Shown here: positions 14,943-18,077 of the stretch, in pieces | Layout: each line of letters begins with the position of its first letter | Numbering within the stretch: position 1 is the stretch's first letter | Assembly (NCBI GenBank): GCA_023231075.1 | Contig: JALNWC010000015.1 | Span: 1 to 18,077 of the forward strand | Source of the DNA: Rhodoferax sp. | GTDB taxonomy: Bacteria > Pseudomonadota > Gammaproteobacteria > Burkholderiales > Burkholderiaceae_C | Length of the DNA: 18,077 bases | Direction of reading: 5' to 3' | Translations under genes and position numbers: made by a program | Notes under the pieces: generated by a model | The model's input: the letters and a program-made list of their open reading frames with translations, nothing else | Databases searched by the model: none | Told to the model about the DNA's origin: nothing

Positions 14943-17078
14943 TCATTGCCGGTCTGGTCCGATGTCCCTGTTGTCCCGGTTTGATTGTCGCAACAGCATC
15001 AGGCTGTGCGCCGCCACCTGCACGCTCATGCCGCCACTACCCTGTTGCTCACTTTGACCGCGGTGGTGGCTGCTATCCAGCAGGGCATGCCAGTGACCGT
15101 TTGGCAGCACAAAAGTCGCTGAAGCGGCACCGGCATTGAACAGCAACAACAGGGGAGTTGACGACCGACCGGGTTTGCCAATGAGGCATGCCAGTGTGTG
15201 CACGTTGGGTTGGTGCCAGCTATCGCCTTGCAACACGCTGCCATCAGAATTCCGCCACGACACGTCATACAGCCCATTGCCATCGGCAATGCCGTTGTAC
15301 CACCGGTTGGCAAAGGGCAGCAGCTGATGTCTGAGGCCGACCACATGTTGGGAAAAAGCCAGCAGATCCGGGTCTGACGCCGACCAGTCGATCCAGGTGG
15401 TGGCGTTGTCCTGGCAATAGGGGTTGTTGTTGCCATGTTGCGTGTGGCCGACTTCGTCGCCGGCGCAGAGCATGGGCGTGCCCTGGGCCAGCAGCGTGTT
15501 GGCCAGCAGCACGCGTTGCAGCCGGGCGCGAAATTCCCGCACCACCGGGTCGTCGCTGGGGCCTTCTTCGCCGCAATTGAAACTCAGGTTGTTGTTATGG
15601 CCGTCGCGGTTGTCTTCCAGGTTGGCCTCGTTGTGGCGTTGGTTGTAACTGACCAGGTCAAGCAGGGTAAAGCCGTCGTGCGACACCACGTAGTTCACCG
15701 ACTTGGCTGGCGCGCGGCGGCGCTCCCGGAATAGATCCGACGAGCCGCACAGGCGCATGGCAAAGTTGCCGCGCGTGCAGCCCGAGGGCATCGCGTCGCC
15801 CGCTGCTGCGCTCTGAACCCAGAAACTGCGCATGCAGTCCCTGAATTTGTCGTTCCATTCCAGCCAGCCGCGCGGGAAGCCGCCCACCTGGTAGCCGCCC
15901 GGCCCGGTGTCCCAGGGCTCGGCGATCATCTTCACGCGCGACAGCACCGGGTCTTGCGCCATCGCGACAAAAAACGCGGCCTGGGCACTGAAGCCGGTGT
16001 CGGTGCGGCCCAGCACCGGGGCCAGGTCGAAGCGGAAGCCATCGACATGCATGTCTTTGACCCAGTAACGCAAACTGTCCATCACCATTTGCAGTACTTT
16101 GGGATGGCGCAGGTTCAGGGTGTTGCCACAGCCACTGTAGTTTTCATAGCGACCGGGGTTGTCGGACGGCAAGCGGTAATAGCTGACGTTGTCGAGCCCC
16201 CGGAAGCTGAGGGTGGGGCCGGACTCGTCGGCTTCGGCGGTGTGGTTGTAGACCACATCCAGAATCACTTCGAGGCCGGCCGTGTGCAGGGCGCGCACCA
16301 TGGTGCGAAATTCATCGCGTGCGGCCCGGGCATCCGTGGTGCTGGCCAGATGCGGGTTGAGGCAGAAAAAACCAAGGGTGTTGTAACCCCAGTAATTGGA
16401 GAGACCCTGCTTGGTCAGGTGTTCTTCACTCAGGCTGTATTGCACCGGCAACAGGCTGACCGCAGTGATGCCCAGGCCCCTCAGGTGACTGATCGAGGCC
16501 GGGTGGGCCAGCCCGGCGTAGCTGCCGCGCAGTTCGGCTGGAAGTTGTGGATTGAGCTTGGAAAAACCCTTGACATGACATTCGTACAGCACCGTGTCGG
16601 TCAGGGTGATGCACGGGGGGCGGTCATCAGCCCAGTCGAACTGATCGTGCGTGACGCGGCCTTTGAGTGCCAGCGCGGCGTTGTTGTGACCACGCTTGTA
16701 CCTGGGAAAATCGCGGTCAGGTGTGAAGTGTTCGTTGCGCCAGTCGAAGTGGCCCACAATTTCACGGGCATAGGGGTCCAGCAGCAATTTGCTGGCGTCA
16801 AAGCGATGCCCATGGTCGGGCCGCCACGGGCCATGCGCGCGCAAGCCGTACACCAGGCCGGGTTGCGCGCCCGGCAGGTAACCGTGCCAGACATCAACGG
16901 TATGGCACGGGAGCGGCAGGCGCGCCAGTTCGTGCTGGCCGTCGGCGTCGAACAGGCACAGCTCCATGGACTGGGCGTGGCTTGAAAACACCGCAAAGTT
17001 CACCCCGTGGCCATCAAAATGGGCTCCCATGGGCCAGGGATGGCCGACTTGCAATGGCTGGGTGATCAGGCGGTCCAT
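14943..17078 (-). CDS. glgX: Glycogen debranching enzyme GlgX, copy next to GT20 gene
   Basis: This 711-residue GH13_11 protein has a CBM48 domain (about 12-110) and a barrel with DVVYNHTAEADESGPTLSFR (274-293), nucleophile Asp351 in DGFRFDLA, acid/base Glu387 in IAEPWD, and Asp468 in SHDGFTLLDL. The NRDGHNNNLSFNCGEEGPSD stretch is typical of the family. Compared with the copy at 2395-4554 it has about nine extra residues between the second and third catalytic residues (about 421-460, with two added cysteines and an RERRR run) and a C-terminus rich in Gly, Ser and Gln; it is otherwise collinear but clearly diverged. The ATG at 17078 lies inside the end of glgB (13-bp overlap) with no good ribosome site, suggesting coupled translation. 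It probably debranches glucan made by the neighbouring GlgB; a specialised chain-length preference is possible but cannot be told from sequence. Confidence 0.93.
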   Translation of the reverse strand: MDRLITQPLQVGHPWPMGAHFDGHGVNFAVFSSHAQSMELCLFDADGQHELARLPLPCHTVDVWHGYLPGAQPGLVYGLRAHGPWRPDHGHRFDASKLLLDPYAREIVGHFDWRNEHFTPDRDFPRYKRGHNNAALALKGRVTHDQFDWADDRPPCITLTDTVLYECHVKGFSKLNPQLPAELRGSYAGLAHPASISHLRGLGITAVSLLPVQYSLSEEHLTKQGLSNYWGYNTLGFFCLNPHLASTTDARAARDEFRTMVRALHTAGLEVILDVVYNHTAEADESGPTLSFRGLDNVSYYRLPSDNPGRYENYSGCGNTLNLRHPKVLQMVMDSLRYWVKDMHVDGFRFDLAPVLGRTDTGFSAQAAFFVAMAQDPVLSRVKMIAEPWDTGPGGYQVGGFPRGWLEWNDKFRDCMRSFWVQSAAAGDAMPSGCTRGNFAMRLCGSSDLFRERRRAPAKSVNYVVSHDGFTLLDLVSYNQRHNEANLEDNRDGHNNNLSFNCGEEGPSDDPVVREFRARLQRVLLANTLLAQGTPMLCAGDEVGHTQHGNNNPYCQDNATTWIDWSASDPDLLAFSQHVVGLRHQLLPFANRWYNGIADGNGLYDVSWRNSDGSVLQGDSWHQPNVHTLACLIGKPGRSSTPLLLLFNAGAASATFVLPNGHWHALLDSSHHRGQSEQQGSGGMSVQVAAHSLMLLRQSNRDNRDIGPDRQ

Positions 17079-18077
17079 TCGAAAAATACGGTGGCGAGTG
17101 GGGGGAGTGTCAACAGGATGGCATAGGGTTTGCCGTGGCAGGCTGGCGTTTCAGCGGTGGCCGCGCCCAGCGGCGTGCCCACATTGCTGCCGCCGTAATG
17201 GGCGGAGTCGGTGTTGAGCACCTCGCGGTAGCGGCCCGGCTGGGGCACGCCCAGGCGGTAGTCTTGCCAGACTTGCGGCGTAAAGTTGCACACCACTACC
17301 GTGAAGGTGCTGGCGTCGAGCCCGTGGCGCACAAAGCTCAACACCGAGCGCGCGGCGTCGCTGTGCTCAATCCACTCGAAGCCCGCCGGCACAAAGTCCT
17401 GCTGGTACAGCGCGGGGGTGGCGCGGTAAAGGTGATTGAGGTCGCGCACCAGGCGCTGGATGCCTGCGTGTGCAGGGTCGTCCAACAGATGCCAGTCCAG
17501 GCTCTGGTCGGGGTTCCATTCGTTTTCCTGGGCAAACTCGCAGCCCATGAACAGCAGCTTCTTGCCGGGGTGGCCAAACATGTAGCCCAGAAAAGCGCGC
17601 ACATTGGCCAGTTGCTGCCAGCGGTCGCCCGGCATTTTGCTTAGCAGCGAGCCCTTGCCGTGCACCACCTCGTCGTGCGAGATCGGCAGCACAAAGTTTT
17701 CATTGAACGCGTAGATCAGGCTGAAAGTCATTTCGCCCTGATGGTGTTGGCGGTAGATCGGGTCACGCGCCATGTAGGCCAGGGTGTCGTGCATCCAGCC
17801 CATGTTCCATTTGTAGTGAAAACCGAGGCCGCCCGCGTAGGTGGGGCGTGATACCGCGGGGTAGGCCGTGGACTCTTCGGCCAGCGTGATGGCCTGCGGG
17901 CATTCGACCCCGACCACTTCGTTGACGCGTTTCAGGAAGGCAATGGCCTCCAGGTTTTCGCGCCCGCCAAACACGTTGGGAACCCATTCGCCGACCTTGC
18001 GGCTGTAGTCGCGGTAGAGCATGGAGGCCACCGCGTCGACGCGCAGGCCATCGACGCCAAAACGCTCCAGCCAGTAC
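17066..18077 (-). CDS. glgB: 1,4-alpha-glucan branching enzyme, C-terminal part, cut by window edge
   Basis: The frame is open to the right edge, giving the last 336 residues. It begins in the barrel with YWLERFGVDGLRVDAVASML, which carries the nucleophile Asp, followed by LAEESTAYP with the acid/base Glu and ISHDEVVHGKGS with the third catalytic Asp; the C-terminal beta domain ends in LPPLATVFFEWTA. The CBM48 and any N1 domain lie beyond 18077, so I cannot say whether it is the long or short type. It is a diverged paralogue of the glgB at 10645-12552: the catalytic segments match closely but the last 150 residues differ much more (for example CEFAQENEWN here against GEFGQRREWT there). It overlaps glgX by 13 bp. 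In a standard glycogen operon this copy would branch the general glycogen pool; that division of labour is inference. Confidence 0.94.
   Translation of the reverse strand, partial: YWLERFGVDGLRVDAVASMLYRDYSRKVGEWVPNVFGGRENLEAIAFLKRVNEVVGVECPQAITLAEESTAYPAVSRPTYAGGLGFHYKWNMGWMHDTLAYMARDPIYRQHHQGEMTFSLIYAFNENFVLPISHDEVVHGKGSLLSKMPGDRWQQLANVRAFLGYMFGHPGKKLLFMGCEFAQENEWNPDQSLDWHLLDDPAHAGIQRLVRDLNHLYRATPALYQQDFVPAGFEWIEHSDAARSVLSFVRHGLDASTFTVVVCNFTPQVWQDYRLGVPQPGRYREVLNTDSAHYGGSNVGTPLGAATAETPACHGKPYAILLTLPPLATVFFEWTA

Noticed and set aside
15954..16985. A 343-codon open frame on the plus strand opposite glgX
   Set aside because: Mirror frame of a confirmed GlgX; composition is typical of antisense shadows and no ribosome site or family motif is seen. 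The same holds for the plus-strand frame at 5967-6950.

Overview
The window is a dense, one-directional block of alpha-glucan and trehalose genes, all on the minus strand, so transcription runs from high to low coordinates. GC content is high, spacing is minimal (several genes overlap by 8-14 bp), and the gene set and protein style (TreS-maltokinase fusion, GlgE, TreZ, short GlgB, membrane-anchored GT20) suggest a proteobacterium, probably a betaproteobacterium of the Burkholderiales. The taxonomic guess is inference from style only.

Layout in transcription order: (1) 3' part of a glycogen branching enzyme glgB (18077-17066, cut by the window edge); (2) a glycogen debranching enzyme glgX (17078-14943); (3) a trehalose-6-phosphate-synthase-like GT20 enzyme fused to a two-helix, sensor-like membrane N-terminus (14927-12681); (4) a 128-bp spacer, the largest gap in the window, holding a 42-codon open frame; (5) a second, short glgB (12552-10645); (6) glgE, maltosyltransferase (10652-8610); (7) a trehalose synthase-maltokinase fusion, treS-mak (8597-5271); (8) a small integral membrane protein of the MscS-like TM-helix type (5242-4541); (9) a second glgX (4554-2395); (10) treZ, maltooligosyltrehalose trehalohydrolase (2387-531); (11) the N-terminal part of malQ, 4-alpha-glucanotransferase (538-1, cut by the window edge).

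Read together, the genes encode a two-way link between trehalose and a branched alpha-1,4-glucan. TreS isomerises trehalose to maltose, the fused kinase makes maltose-1-phosphate, GlgE polymerises it and GlgB branches it. GlgX and MalQ trim and remodel the glucan, and TreZ releases trehalose from maltooligosyltrehalose ends. TreY, the partner of TreZ, is not in the window and may lie past malQ. The GT20 enzyme would add an independent, membrane-tethered source of trehalose-6-phosphate, but no otsB phosphatase is present. The channel-like protein inside the operon suggests a tie to osmotic stress. Two copies each of glgB and glgX suggest that two gene sets were joined, with the 128-bp spacer as the likely junction. 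No tRNA, rRNA, CRISPR array, insertion sequence or convincing promoter or terminator was seen; the main promoter is probably upstream of position 18077.
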